Assembly: GCF_018812025.1 (NCBI RefSeq)
Contig: NC_063052.1
Span: 29,040,068 to 29,104,067 of the forward strand
Direction: 5' to 3'
DNA from: Megalobrama amblycephala
Taxonomy: Eukaryota > Chordata > Actinopteri > Cypriniformes > Xenocyprididae
DNA: 64,000 nt
The notes below the pieces were generated by a model. The model saw only the letters and a program-made list of their open reading frames with translations, did not search any database and was not told the origin of the DNA. Below, piece after piece: positions 1 to 12,002 of this stretch. The stretch's first letter is position 1. Every line of letters starts with the position of its first letter. The translations under genes and the position numbers were made by a program.

Positions 1-2
1 AG

Positions 3-120
3 ATAATAGTCGCTGTGTGTGGCCACCCTGAGCTCTATGATGTGTCATCATATTTTTATCGAGACAGGAATAAAAAGGACCTTGCCTGGAAGAGGATAAG
101 CGAAGAAATCGGACAATCTG
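3..120 (+). CDS. MADF-domain exon, partial, cut by the left window edge
   Basis: An open frame from base 3 reads 39 codons and ends in a split codon at 120, directly followed by a usable donor (gttagt). The translation has the N-terminal half of a MADF domain: hydrophobic start, C-x-H-P-E-L-Y-D, an aromatic pair, R-D-R-x-K-K, then A-W-x-x-I-x-E-E-I-G. MADF domains bind DNA and occur in Adf-1-like factors and in proteins related to PIF/Harbinger transposons. No start codon is visible because the exon runs off the window. The sequence just downstream is repetitive (see 250-426), so this may be transposon cargo, but a host gene with its first exons to the left cannot be excluded. Confidence 0.6.
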
Positions 121-249
121 GTTAGTTGTAAAACGCTTTGAATGATTTTAGCCGTTGATACTAGCCCACCTGCTAGCTAGCAAAAGCCGGCCGGCATAAC
201 CGAGTTAAACTGCTGCTACTGGTTTCCAACTGACAAGATGATGTGTTTA

Positions 250-426
250 TTCAGAGGATCTGTGCAGAAAGAGATGGAAGCCCCTCCCATGACGCAAATT
301 CGCGTCTGAACACACTTTGTTTAGACGCGCGACTGAAGCGTCTGACTTCAAAATGTTCAAGCGTCCAACTAGACGCGTCTGACGCGAATTTGACGCCCCA
401 GACGCGTTCGGTGTGAACGCAGCATA
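250..426 (-). repeat. GACGCGTC-rich DNA-element end
   Basis: Read on the minus strand the segment opens with a 'gctgcgttcacaccgaacg' type terminus and then carries several overlapping acgcgtc/gacgcg words with internal inverted symmetry. This looks like the end of a dispersed DNA element. The class is not certain. It lies 130 bases downstream of the MADF exon and could be the end of the element carrying it. Confidence 0.4.
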
Positions 427-589
427 AGAGCTGAATAAAACAGTGTAAGAAGTACGCATTAAAGTCTTATCTATAAACTCACTCTCTCTTGAATTATCAA
501 CATACACCGCAAATTACACAGAAACACTTGTTACAACTAACAGTAAATAAATAGTAAACTAAACAATATACGCATTCTCTTCAAAAACA

Positions 590-951
590 AAATGAATCCC
601 CTGCATCTTCCACTCTTACATCCAACATCAAAACACCTCAATCACTTAAGAGACATTGTTGTCGCTACAGCTGCTCTGGCCTGGAGAAAATGGCGGACTG
701 TGTACAACTCGCTCAGGGCGGGCTCTATGCTAACACAGCAGAGTCCGTCAGCAGTCGTGGGCGGGGCCTGTGCAAAGTGACGTCAGTTTACCCTGAATCT
801 GCAAACGGCTTGTTCTAAGACACTGCTTATGATTCAAAAATGAAGAGTGGGTGGATTTTTATCTTTATAGGGTGATTGTGTGCACACTGCCAACACACAT
901 TTATGTCCAAACACCATGTAAAAGTGAATTTTGCATAATAGGTGCCCTTTA
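590..951 (-). repeat. DNA-element fragment with AGGTGCCC-like end
   Basis: On the minus strand the sequence from 951 begins aaagggcacctattatgc and continues through a block I recognise as a common dispersed fish repeat. Only one terminus is clear, so the copy is probably truncated. The short open frame at 592-780 lies inside it and is not a gene. Confidence 0.4.
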
Positions 952-955
952 AATG

Positions 956-1826
956 TTTAGTAAAGCTAATGAAACACTTGTGTATTGCAGATTACCTCTC
1001 GCCACTGGAGCAACAGAAGGGATGGCGCCACCTAGGGGGCGAGATTGCCACTTCCTAAAACCCCTCTCTAGACCCCCTGTGAAACAGCATAAATTGCGCT
1101 GGATCATCACACTTGAGCAGACCACCATAATGAAGATGTTACCATGGCAACACCCCAGCGACACCATACCAACCATGTTTCCACGGAGACAAAAGTGTGC
1201 CTTTCAGATGCAGAGCTTTCCATATGGCAACCACGGCAACGCAGAATGCCATTATCGTGGCGAAGCAGACACTGCGGGGATGTTTCACCCCAGATCAAGA
1301 GCACCAATGGGTTCTGCTGTCATTTCATCAATAGATACTTTGAACTTGCATAAGTACATGTAAAATACCACATAGGACGAGATCTAAAGATCTTCCACGC
1401 CAGTGGTTTAGGAGATAAGCTCTTCTTTAAGTCTACTGGCTGGATTTTGGAGAGCATTAGCTAAGGTAAAGCTGTATCGGCACTGTTATCAGGGCAGCGT
1501 AGTAACAAAATGACCACTTTGTGATTTGGAATGGCAGCCGCTATCACAATTGTTTGACAAAACTATATATATGGGAGGGGAAAGTCATGCCTTAACAAAA
1601 AAAATCAATTAAATTGTGTAGCAAGGTCACCATACAAACAATTAGTGTGGGATCTCTCTAAAATAATATTGTGATGGCATTATTGCTTGATTTTCCCAGT
1701 ATTGCTGACTAAAATTAGCTCGTTTTCATTTTATTTCAATTAAATGAGGAGTAAACAAGTCTGTGGGAACAGTGACATGGGATGTGTGTGTGGGAAATTA
1801 AGGACAGGAGTGTATATGGACAGATA
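956..1826. other. intergenic, no gene seen
   Basis: No exon with splice sites or recognisable protein similarity was found on either strand. Short open frames at 953-1363 overlap on both strands and have no family features. Base composition is mixed and I see no clear element termini. Confidence 0.5.
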
Positions 1827-1830
1827 TTAA

Positions 1831-2118
1831 GAGGATAGTTAACCCAAAAATGAAATTTCTGTCATCATTTGCTCACCCTCAAGTTGTTCCAAACCTGAAC
1901 ACAAAAGAAGATATTTTGAAGAATATGGGTAACCAAACAGTTGGTTACTTCCATAGTGTGGAAAATATACTTCCATACTATGGAAGTCAATAGGCACCAT
2001 CAACTGTTTGGTTACAGACATTCTTCAAAATATCTTCTTTTGTGTTCGGCAGAGGTTTGGAACAACTTGAGGGTGAGCAAATGATGACAGAATTTTCATT
2101 TTTGGGTGCACTATCCCT
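1831..2118. mobile_element. 288-bp foldback MITE with TTAA duplication
   Basis: TTAA at 1827-1830 and 2119-2122 flank a nearly perfect inverted repeat. The left arm begins gaggatagttaacccaaaa and the right end is the complement of the family terminus (tttttgggtgcactatccc). The arms meet around 1965-1990 in a short centre built on tccatactatggaag. It is a relative of the AGGGTTAGTTCACCC family seen many times in the window. No coding capacity. Confidence 0.8.
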
Positions 2119-2808
2119 TTAAGGTTAAGTGTAGTTCGCACAAGCGACCTGTAGGGGGCCCCAGCATCAAACACATAAGTAGCTGCGCTCAGGATAGTTT
2201 ATTTCTGTTCAGTTTATTTGTTGGCCTCAGAGGGAACATCATCGAGTCCTCGTCTGAGTTTGTTTTTGTGTTATTTATTGTTCAATACTGCAGAGGCTTC
2301 CCTCATAGAGAGACAATAGCACCACGTCGTACCTGCTGACAAGATCTGAAGGGGAAAAACAAGAGACAGACTGAGAATATTGTGATCTCAGAAGCATCTT
2401 AACAGTGTTTCCTCTCTCATATGTTTTTGAGAATAAGAACTAAGGCAGCAAAAGGCAACTAGTCCAAAATTCATGTACAAATTCGCCACGGTGTGCTAAA
2501 ATAACAGCCAGTTTTTTGTAGTGGTCTACATTAGCTATTTTTTCTTCCTTCTTTTAATACATAGTAGAAAACATGATCTTAAAAAATTGGTATAGCCAAA
2601 AAGATATACCATAAAGGACTTTAGTTGGCCCCCTCGTCACAGGACAAGACACCGCTTAACGTTTTCTTAACAGACATGCATGTTTAATGCAAGTCAGAAT
2701 CTTTCACCATTCCATTCCAGCACAATACTGTGATAAATGAGCTTATCCTCATCCAAATGCTTTAGCCACCTTGGCTACGATACCTTGATCAATAAGTGAG
2801 TTTGTATA

Positions 2809-2841
2809 TTGTGTGTGTGTGTGTGTGTGTGAGTGTGTGTA
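2809..2841. repeat. (GT)n microsatellite
   Basis: An uninterrupted GT run with one GA interruption, followed by more GT. Confidence 0.85.
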
Positions 2842-3882
2842 CATCAGATTGCTCTCTGGTTAGAGTAAAGGCTCCTATTACAGCAGCACAGTAGCATCTG
2901 TGGTCTAAGCGTATTTACAAAAACTTAATTTGTCTTCAGTCCTGATTATTTCCGTGTTTGATTAATTCAGCCAGTTTATCAATGTGAATGAAGAAAAAAA
3001 GTTAGGCTTGTGTGCTTTACAGTTTTTGTGTAATTTGTCCTTTCGTCAGGAGTACAGGTGCGACACTTTTTGTTTTGTTTGGAAAATGTCAAAAGTGTTC
3101 CACCACGTAATGTTCACCAGCGCTAAAATCTTAATTGTTTGGTCAGTGTTTCTTATTTTGTGTCAATGTGCCGAGGAAAAAAAGAATATGAATGTACCAG
3201 AATGTATTTATAACATGGATGATTATTTTTTTTGTCATTAACTTGAACTGCAACCATTTAAGATCATCATAACTCTTCAGTTTAAAACTTAAGACACTAA
3301 CTCTTATCCTTCCACTGAGTGTTTCCTTAACCTTTGGCCCACCTTGAAAGTATTATTAATGTTTTGAGTCTTTTCCCCAAAATTGGTGTGTTGGGACGAT
3401 TACTGACAAGTTTAACGGCTATTTGTCTGTGTTCTGCGCTTCATCTGTAAATTTTACTGCTTATGTGTAGTACTGACAGAGTCTTTGTAGCTTTTCTGAC
3501 TGAAAACGTTAATTTATTTTTCTGCTAAATCGAGGGGATTGAAACAAGGCCTTTGCTGTGGTGGGTTTAGGAAGGGACTTTGTATGACAAAAGATATAAT
3601 GCATACGTGAAGGAGATAAACAGGTGTGCATTATTTCATGTAGCCTAGATAATGGCATAAATTAACAATAATATCGGGATACAATAGTTTTATAACTGAA
3701 ATGTGTGAAGGTTAAACTAACCAGAGTTATAAAAAAAACATCATGTAGGTTGAAACATTGTAACATACTATTTTAAATAAAATTACCTATTGAGAAAAAA
3801 AAATGTTCATGTGTTTGTATTCATTGTTTGAATTTCTCTTAAATGTGCAAGCCTGATTTCATTTGTAGCACCGATCGGCGTG

Positions 3883-3964
3883 TGACATCGAAGTACCGCG
3901 AGAGCGATTGGAGAGCAAACGACTCCTTATGCTTTTGAATCGCTCTCGCGGTACTTTGATGTCA
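3883..3964. repeat. 27-bp inverted repeat (hairpin)
   Basis: The left arm 3883-3909 and right arm 3938-3964 are reverse complements with one mismatch, separated by 28 bases. The arms contain taccgcgagagcgatt, which is unusually GC-rich and CpG-rich for this AT-rich region. It may be a relic of a foldback element or a protein-binding palindrome. Confidence 0.75.
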
Positions 3965-4639
3965 TGGGCAGATCTATTCAAACCTATGAATCCTAGCCAA
4001 TTACATACATAATCCTTATTCCAAAATGTGATTTTGTGTTTCCCTCATTCACTGTGGTAAGCCTATTATAAGTGTTTTTATTTTAGACCTGTCGGGATGG
4101 TTTTCGCGGGAAAGTGCGCATACGTCACTTGCCCGTGCGTGTCTCGTGTCCATAAATAGAGAAAAGTTGCTGTGGCTTGTATGGTGTGGGAGCGGCATAA
4201 GTAAGTTGTCACAATGAGTGAGAAAGGTTGATATGGAGCCGCAAAATCTTGAACCTCTGGAACACCAATTTAAAAAAAAAAAAACACCACACAGAGGAGA
4301 GTCTGCTGGCAAAAAGAGAACATGGCAGAGCTCTTAATAAAATGAGAATCAACAATGGCTTGGCTTTTCAGAGATTGTGAGAAATGAGGAACATCGAGTT
4401 GGCGTTTTTATTACCCTTCAGGTGAGTAGGTAGACTATTTTATTGAACAGATAAATTGCCATATGTAGCTCTCTAACAGAGTTCATTCATTGTAAAGCAT
4501 TATCTTGTGAAGGCTCATTTAATTGTGGTTGTTGTAGCTCTGTGCTGGAATTTATTTTCAGTGAAGTACTGTGTCTATTAATGGGTATAGCCATGGGTAT
4601 CATATTATATGAGATAATTTCCATCTAACAGAGGTGTAA

Positions 4640-5345
4640 AGAGTACCTGAAAACCATACTTGAGTAAAAGTACAGATACCTTAGATATCGAAAATGACTC
4701 CATTACAACTTATAAGTAACCAATTCCAATAGGACTTGAGTAAAAGTCTTAAAGTGTCTGATTTTAACAGTACTTAAAGGGTTAGTTCACCCAAAAATGA
4801 AAATAATGTCATTTATTACTCACCCTCATGCCGTTCCACACCCGTAAGACCTTTGTTCATCTTCAGAACACAAATTAAGATATTTTTGTTGAAATCCGAT
4901 GGCTCAGTGAGGCCTCCATAGCCAGCAATGACATTTCCTCTCTCAAGATCCATTAAGGTACTAAAAACATATTTAAATCAGTTCATGTGAGTACAGTGGT
5001 TCAATATTAATATTATAAAGCGACAAGAATATTTTTGGTGTGCCAAAAAAACTAAATAACGACTTTTATAGTGATGGCCGATTTCAAAACACTGATTCAT
5101 TAAGCTTTGGAGCGTTATGAATCTTTTGTGTCGAATCATGATTCGGATCACGTGTCAAACCGCCAAACTGCTGAAATCACGTGACTTTGGCGCTCCGAAC
5201 CACTGATTCAAACACAAAAGATTCATAACGCTCCAAACCTTCAGTGTGGCCAACTGTTTTTTGGTATTGACAACTTTGATAGTATGACTTTACAGAATTA
5301 CTGACAGAAGTGTTCAAATCTACAAATTTTAAAAAAGTTGTAGGC
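4640..5345. repeat. dispersed repeat split by a TTAA element
   Basis: Starts with gaggtgtaaagagtacctga and acttgagtaaaagtac, words of a familiar fish repeat, and appears to resume after about 5270. The middle is occupied by the TTAA-family insertion at 4778. Confidence 0.45.
4778..5243. mobile_element. TTAA-family element, right end missing
   Basis: TTAA at 4774-4777 is followed by the family terminus agggttagttcacccaaaaa and the typical ctcaccctcatgccgttcc block. An internal hairpin is visible (cattaagctttggagcgttatgaatc near 5099 against gattcataacgctccaaacc near 5219). The mirror-image right terminus is absent, so the copy is a truncated or solo-arm form. Confidence 0.7.
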
Positions 5346-5983
5346 TTTGTTATGATCTGGCCGTCTTGTTAGCCAATCAGAAAACCTGGAAGCGGTTCTC
5401 TGCCGACAACAGTTACTACTTTTGATTGCTGTTGCAACACTTGGCAGACTTAACACGAAAAGACTATCAGGAGGTATGTCAAATTGATCTGTTATTTAAT
5501 ACGTTTCATACTGTACCCTGTCAAAGATGTTTGTTGAAGTCGAGTGGCCTGAGAATTAGAATCTTTCAAGAAAACATGATCACCTTACAGGATTATTTAA
5601 AATAAATATGATGAAACAATAAAAGAAAGCAGAATTCCATAAAAAAAATTATCCAGTATTCATAATAAGAATAAATCTTGTGCCCGTGATTCTATAGAAT
5701 TGCTTCTGGAATTAAATACCAACTTGTACCTTTAAAATGCAAATAATTTGCCTCAAGCCAGCTTAATACTTAAATGAAATTTCTTTTATTTATTATCACA
5801 AGGACTCCAGGGAATTTTACAAGATGCTGAACGACAAAATGAACGAGGGTTCGGTGGGCAGATATGGTTTCAGTAGGTCAATTAGTAGAATATCACACAC
5901 TTAAAATGATATGAGCTGATAAAGCGCAGAAGCTGAAGCTAGTGGTTGCCATGACATATTCACACTGTTAACTGGATATTTAA

Positions 5984-6833
5984 AGGTGCAATATGTAATA
6001 TTTTTGCAGTAAAATATCCAAAAACCACTAAGCCAGTGTTATATATTTTGTTCACTTGAGTACTTACAATATCCCAAAAGTTTCCAAATATTTGTAAATC
6101 GTGAGAAAATTGCAATTTTAACCAAGGCTCCGTGGCGTGTGAGGAGTCGCATGTCAATTGCGTCATACCCTCGGTCTGCCTCGGTTTCCGGTTTTATTTT
6201 GTAGAAACCATGGAAACACCAAAGATGCTTTAATATATTACACGTTTTAATAGACAAGGGAACAACTGTTTTGATAGACAGAAAACAAATTATTATTATA
6301 TAGCTCAACATGTTTAGTCTTATTGTTTAAATCAATTTTCCTTTCTTTTTTTGCGAGTACCATGCTTTACCATGCCTCAGAGAAAAACACTATTTTGTCA
6401 AGTATCTAACACAGTATAATCAGATGCAGCTTTATTTTTAGTAACAGTAATACATCATTTTCTCCATCATACAATACGTTTTAAAATGAATTGCATGCCA
6501 TTTATCAACACAAGCCATCCAGCATTTAATATGATATTCTAAAATCAATCTATCTTACTGCAGTGTGTCTCAAACAAGTGTCTCACAGCAGCCACCGAGC
6601 TAACGCTCAGAGTAACGTTATAACATCATTTTCAACACAGTCAAATGTATCTAATATGATAAACAGAGCTGCGTTACCTCATACTCATGACCGGAAAAGC
6701 GGAAGCGGCGCCGGCGACTGTGTCATAATAAAAGTTCCGCTGCTCGCGGCGTGTGTTGCTCAATCGCTCCAGCGGCCTCGTTCAGCTCCCACAACACTCG
6801 GTCCTGCTCTGCTTCATACTACAGTAACGTTAA
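5984..6833. mobile_element. AGG(T/C)GCAATATGTAA-family element, copy 1, truncated on the right
   Basis: TTAA at 5980-5983 precedes aggtgcaatatgtaatattt. The sequence is collinear with the outer element at 28172-31102 (shared blocks around the attgcatg, ccaccgagc and cagtaacgttat words). The copy stops at TTAA 6830-6833 where another TTAA element is joined. It lacks the 1928-bp insertion present in copy 2, so it serves as the empty site for that event (TTAA at 6481-6484). Confidence 0.7.
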
Positions 6834-6945
6834 AGGATTAATCCACTTTTAAATAAACTTTTCCTCATAATTTACTCGCCCCCATGTCATCCAAGATGTT
6901 CATGTCTTTCTTTTGTCAGTTGAAAAGAAATTAAGGTTTTTGATT
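6834..6945. mobile_element. AGGATTAATCCAC-family element, left arm only
   Basis: Begins immediately after TTAA 6830-6833 with aggattaatccacttttaa and carries the ccccatgtcatccaagatg block found in both arms of the complete copy at 47987-48786. The right arm is missing or has diverged beyond recognition. Copy 2 of the host element shows an unoccupied TTAA at 30923-30926 at the matching place. Confidence 0.65.
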
Positions 6946-9900
6946 CATTCCAAGAAAAAAAAAATCAGAAATAAAAATATAGGCTATGTTTAAAAACTAT
7001 CTATGTGAAATGTTATAGGTTTAAATATTATTTCTTGCTCTAACTGCTATGTATGTATATCCTCTATGAACTGCATATGTGAATATTATGTAGACTTACT
7101 GTTTACATCAAATTCCTGCTTTAATAGTAGACTAATCATTGCTGGTTTCATCAGTCCAGTCTGTGACTTGCAACATAAACATCTGCGTTTAGCTTCAAAG
7201 GGCGTGTTAAACAACGGTATTATTCTCTGCATTTTGCACATTTTCCTCCACTTGCTACCACTATTTTTCTGCAACCACATGCGCACGCAGCTGCATGTGA
7301 CGTAACTGTGACGTCTGCTCCAAATGGGTCCATTGGCCGACGCTGTTCATGTGAGCACCACGACGCATGCGTGTGATGCTGATGCAGGAATTGGCCAATA
7401 CTAAGCCGGCGTTCAGACGTAAACACGGAAGCTCAGCACTGCGCCAACTGCATAACAGACTGTCAGTGAAGATGAAAAAGAGAAAGACAATTATATATTA
7501 ACAATTATATATTGACAATTATATTAATATATTTAGTCACGGTAATAGTCATACTGTAACAGTAGGTCAAATAGCTGCATCTTTAGCATTACATGACTTT
7601 TTACACTGTAACTCATGGCGTGCACATAAACATAGGCACTTAAAAGCTTTAGTACGCTCCGCCCTCTATTTACATACATAATTACATCGTCATAAAAGCA
7701 CTGTAAAGTTTAGAGGGATCGAGAATGTAATAAATTGCCATTGCAGGATCGAAGGATGAAGCTGTCCATGGGGTTAGAGGGGATCAATACAGCTTTAAAC
7801 CACAACGATCTGCAGAGGTCAAACTGGATGAAGTGTCGGTCCACTTTACCTCAGATCTCGGCTGTCTGAAGAGTGCTTGTACGTCTTTGCCTGTAAGTGG
7901 TTGATGCTTAAAAGAGTAGAGCCCAAAGGAGGGGAACTGTGTTTGAGAGACCACAGTGGTCTCAAAGGGCCACTTGTGGTCACTCCGGTGGACTAAAAGT
8001 GTCTTAGTGAGCCAAATCAGTGCTAACCAATGCTCCCATGAGAAAAGTCATCAATCTAATCCAAGAAGCATTCTGACTGCATCTTTATTCTGTTGCTTTT
8101 GCATGTTACAGTGATGTTTGCTTATGCTCTTTAGGGATTTCTAAACTGTTTTTAATTATAATCATATGAAAAATATTAATAATAATAAAAACATCTAAAA
8201 GGTTATATATTACTGTTACTTTGAAACAATATAATAATAATAAATAACATGTAAAAGGTTTATATTTTAAAGCATTGGTAATAATAATAATAATAAATGT
8301 AAAATAAAATACAAAAATACATTAAACTATCAAACATGGAAATCATGGGATCATCATGGGATTTTAATCTAAGAATTAAATATTGATTGTATATTTATCT
8401 ATCCTTTATTTATTCTTTTATTTAGACAGATACATTACCAAAAACACAGTGTCAACTAATATAACTTTAAAATTTCAATCAAATAAATCATATTGGGCAA
8501 AAGCTTAAAAACTCGTGTTACAGTAAACTTAAATTTCTATCTATGCATTTTTCCCTAAACAGGCCCACCCCTTTCCTTCAATCACTCGCTTTCTCTCTCC
8601 CTCGTTATTATTATCGATCATGCCCATCTTACCCTGTTAATTAAAAGCCATTGATCGCCGGCTACACGCCAGCAATATCGTGGACGGCGTCACAGGAGCC
8701 ATTCAAAGATAAGCCAATATGTGTTTGTATGTCTTTAAGAGGGACGATGACACTTTTAGAGAGTAAATGTTCAAATATTGCATCCTTTCATGGGTCCAAA
8801 TTGCTTGTTATCTTACCTGAATTAATCTGATTTTAAACGTTGAAGCATCTTTCAGGATATAATTTCAGACTTTTTCGCACCATCTTAAGCCTTCATTGCC
8901 ATTTACACATCTTGTATAGCTATAAATCATATCGATCTTTACAGTTACATTCGTGTCTTTATCTTTCTCACATGCAGTGAGACACCAATCTATCAATCTT
9001 CTTGCCACAGTTCCCTCATTCATGCTCAAATCCACACTAGTTTCACCTTCACACAATCCTAATTCCGTCCTTTTCCAGCTCATATAATCATCACCTCTGG
9101 CATATCTCTGCAAAAACATGTGTGCCATCACCTTTATTTGCCACACACCCACTCTTATTCCCCTATATCCTCTTTTTCTCCATTTGAGTGAGCACGGTAA
9201 ATCTGGACAAGTCAATGTGCCAGCACAGCACATTCACAGAGAGAGGCGAGTGAATTACTCTGGCAGACGAGCCATGGCTGCCGCAGTAATGGCAGACACA
9301 TGCAATCTTTATTCATTGATGCACTGACTGAGTGCCATAGTGCATGTTGGGATAGAAAATTGAGCTATATAGAATTTCTTAAACGCTGAACTCTGTGGGG
9401 ATATTGTGGCTTATATCATCATAATGTTGTCAAAATAGCAATCAAAGTAAGCAATGGACATTCACTTTTCTAAATTGGCATTTTTGGCCCAACATCCTGA
9501 AAATTGTGTCAAAGCATCAGCATTTTGGGTTAGAAGCTGTACTATAACAAAATAGAAAGGGATTAATTTACAACTTTTACTGTCACGTTGATGTGATAAT
9601 CTTTAAATTAAGTGATTTAAAGAGATTCTTCAACACTCAACAATGTGTTGAAGATGTTCTTCCACAAAGTGCATGCAGTTTTTTTGTTTTTTTTTTAAGC
9701 GCTAGAGTGTACCTTTTAAAGTCAATCAAAAGAAATAAAAAATGTATTGCTTGACTGCCCTTGATTTATATGTAGAATGTTAATATAATTACATCAAAAT
9801 CTAATAATCCCATATTCAATTACAAGTCATTGTATTTAGTAACATTTTGTTTGTGTTGCTTGTAGTGTTTTGGCAGTTCAGGCAGTTTTGAGAGATGTGT

Positions 9901-10385
9901 GACTGCTTTCCCTCGTAAATCCACCCAAGGCCTGAGATGCTTTCTCTCTCCATCATTAACTTTCCACCCTCCCTCGCTCCATCCCTCCTTCATGAAAGAG
10001 TGATCAATTAAATCCTTGTCCAGCCGGGACCTCACGTCAGCATTTCTCCATCTCTGTCTGTTCAGAGTTCTAGATTTCCTATTGGTCTGCTTTCGTCCCT
10101 CAACTACTTCACGATACGATACACATTGCAATGCGTCACATCACACTTGAGAGATTCAGAATAGCATACTACCATACTACATACTACAAATGCTGCAGGA
10201 TATAGTACGTTGAATCTCTCGCATGAGGTTCGAAAAAGGTTGAAATTTTTTTTTTTAAATTTCTTCTTTAGATGACCTGCTTCTATATTTATTTGAATTG
10301 TAGGAAATAAAATGAACACAAGTCCTATTATGCTCATTTACATGTTCATAGTTTTGTTTATGACGTCTTCTAGAATACATTTATG
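6946..10385. other. intergenic, no gene seen
   Basis: AT-rich sequence with many TAATAA runs around 8160-8340. The segment near 8635-8720 (ttaattaaaagccattgatc onward) and the one near 9900-10090 look less repeat-like and could be conserved noncoding DNA, but this cannot be judged without alignment. No exon with a recognisable protein was found. Confidence 0.4.
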
Positions 10386-10445
10386 GCACTTTTCCATTGC
10401 ATTGTACGGTTCAATATGGCTCAGTACGGCTCACTTTTTTTACGG
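10386..10445. mobile_element. end of a GCACTTTTCCA(T/C)TGCAT-family DNA element
   Basis: The sequence gcacttttccattgcattgt and the following cggttc/cggctc words match the terminus of the element at 58959-60159. Only one end is clear. Confidence 0.5.
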
Positions 10446-10589
10446 CTGACAGTTTGAGCGTGAATCCGATAATGACAGTCAAGAAGAACAAGATCAACCC
10501 AAACCACCTTTGCAAGCACAACTTGTACAGAGGTGGGAAAAATAGTGTCTCTTGGACATGGTGACAACATACTACTAACGCAATTTAAC

Positions 10590-10860
10590 CAGGCCTCGCC
10601 CCCCTTTTTGCATATGCCTTGGCCAGGAATTATTTAAATGAGTAATATTGTGATGTGTACATTCCTAGAAGAAAACTGAAGACTACAATTGATGCGTTTG
10701 AGGGAGTTCAGAAACAGTGCTTACTGACATAGAGAATAACTCCCTTTGGAGTGGACTTTGTGCTTTGTAACTTTGCAGACATTTTTCATGCTCAAACAGC
10801 AACATTACACACTAAAGAAAACTGAAAATGAAAAAGAAAGCATAATAGGACACTTTCAAA
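10590..10860. repeat. dispersed DNA-repeat fragment
   Basis: Contains ggcctcgcccccctttttgcatatg and ends in gaaagcataataggacactt, words of a fish DNA repeat whose usual end reads cataataggacccc. The open frame at 10746-10955 overlaps it and is not counted as a gene. Confidence 0.4.
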
Positions 10861-12002
10861 ATGACTGTAAAGGCACAGCCCTACTCGTCTCTCATTGTGC
10901 ATCAGTGCCGTCACGTTTCCCACTCTTATTTTCAGCTCTCTGTCATTTTCCTTAAGCAACAGCCAGCCATGAAATGACGAAGCACAGACTGCATATTATT
11001 AAAGAATACTTTATTCAAAGATGGGAAATGGTTTGTGTCTGCATCTGAGAGAGAGAGTAAGAGAGAGATTTTAAAGTAATTTGCTTGGTCCCCCATTAAA
11101 ACGAGATGGCTGGCATTTCATAAGAGCACAGCGAGCAGCAGCAATCTTTTGGCAGCGTGTTTTTTTTTTTTTTTTTTGGATGAACTTTAATTAATACCAT
11201 AACAACCACTAATTGCTATAATGACATTAGCAATAAAGTAGTACTTGCAATAAGAACCAGAACTGTTTGTAAGGACCACATAATATGTGCTGTCACCAGA
11301 AATGTTTTGCAGGGGGAAAAAAATTTCCCATCTGGTTTATCATAAAAATTCACCTGAAAGATGTACGGGCCCCAGAGGCAGATATGAAATAGTATACAGT
11401 CCATTCAGTCCATTCAAAAACAACAATAAGCTTTAATCATTACTCAGAAGAGAGACCTTCACTGTGAATTGTTCATCTACAACTCTATTTCTGTTTTTCT
11501 ATAAATTGCCTAGCTGGATAAGTCACATAACAAGACTCAAATTCAATAACACAATAGCCATGTTTTCTACCAAACTCAACTATAGCCACTCAATCTTCAA
11601 AGGAAAAGTCTACTTTATTCACAACTTGGTGAAGTATGTAATTTCTCCGCCACCAAACACGTGCCACATTTTATACTGCTTTCAAATGAACAGGAAAGAG
11701 CTCAATTTATTAAACCAGATTTGTGTTATTTAAACATAATATTGGGAAAAAAAATTATGAGATTTTGGTCTTTCCCCATTTAGTGTGATCTGTACAACAT
11801 GGCCAGTGGACTAACTTTAAAATGCATTTGCTGAGCATTCTCAAATAGCAAGACTGGCTTAATGGTATGGGTTTGGGGCAGGACTACGTGTTTGCCCAAA
11901 CAATGGCAGATGGGGGAATGTTCAAAAAACCTGTTTGCAAACCATCTTTTTTTTTTTTCCAATTCTGTTTGGTGCCACAGAATTTACATCCAACAGCTTT
12001 AA
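10861..12002. other. intergenic, no gene seen
   Basis: Includes a GA-repeat near 11048-11070 and a T run at 11160-11178. No coding exon was recognised on either strand. Confidence 0.5.

Larger units (their letters stand above)
2123..4640. other. intergenic, mostly unannotated
   Basis: AT-rich sequence without convincing exons. The 85-residue open frame at 2984-3241 has low-complexity flanks and no recognisable domain. The only clear structures are the GT microsatellite at 2809 and the hairpin at 3883-3964. Confidence 0.5.

Noticed and set aside
2984..3241. 85-codon plus-strand open frame with a hydrophobic middle
   Set aside because: No recognisable domain, AT-rich context, no splice or promoter signals; such frames are expected by chance.
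7755..7910. Possible exon on either strand (GC-balanced, acceptor-like cttacag on the minus strand and gcctg|taag-like end on the plus strand)
   Set aside because: Both strands give only about 35 codons before a stop and no family similarity. It could be conserved noncoding DNA, but there is not enough to call a gene.
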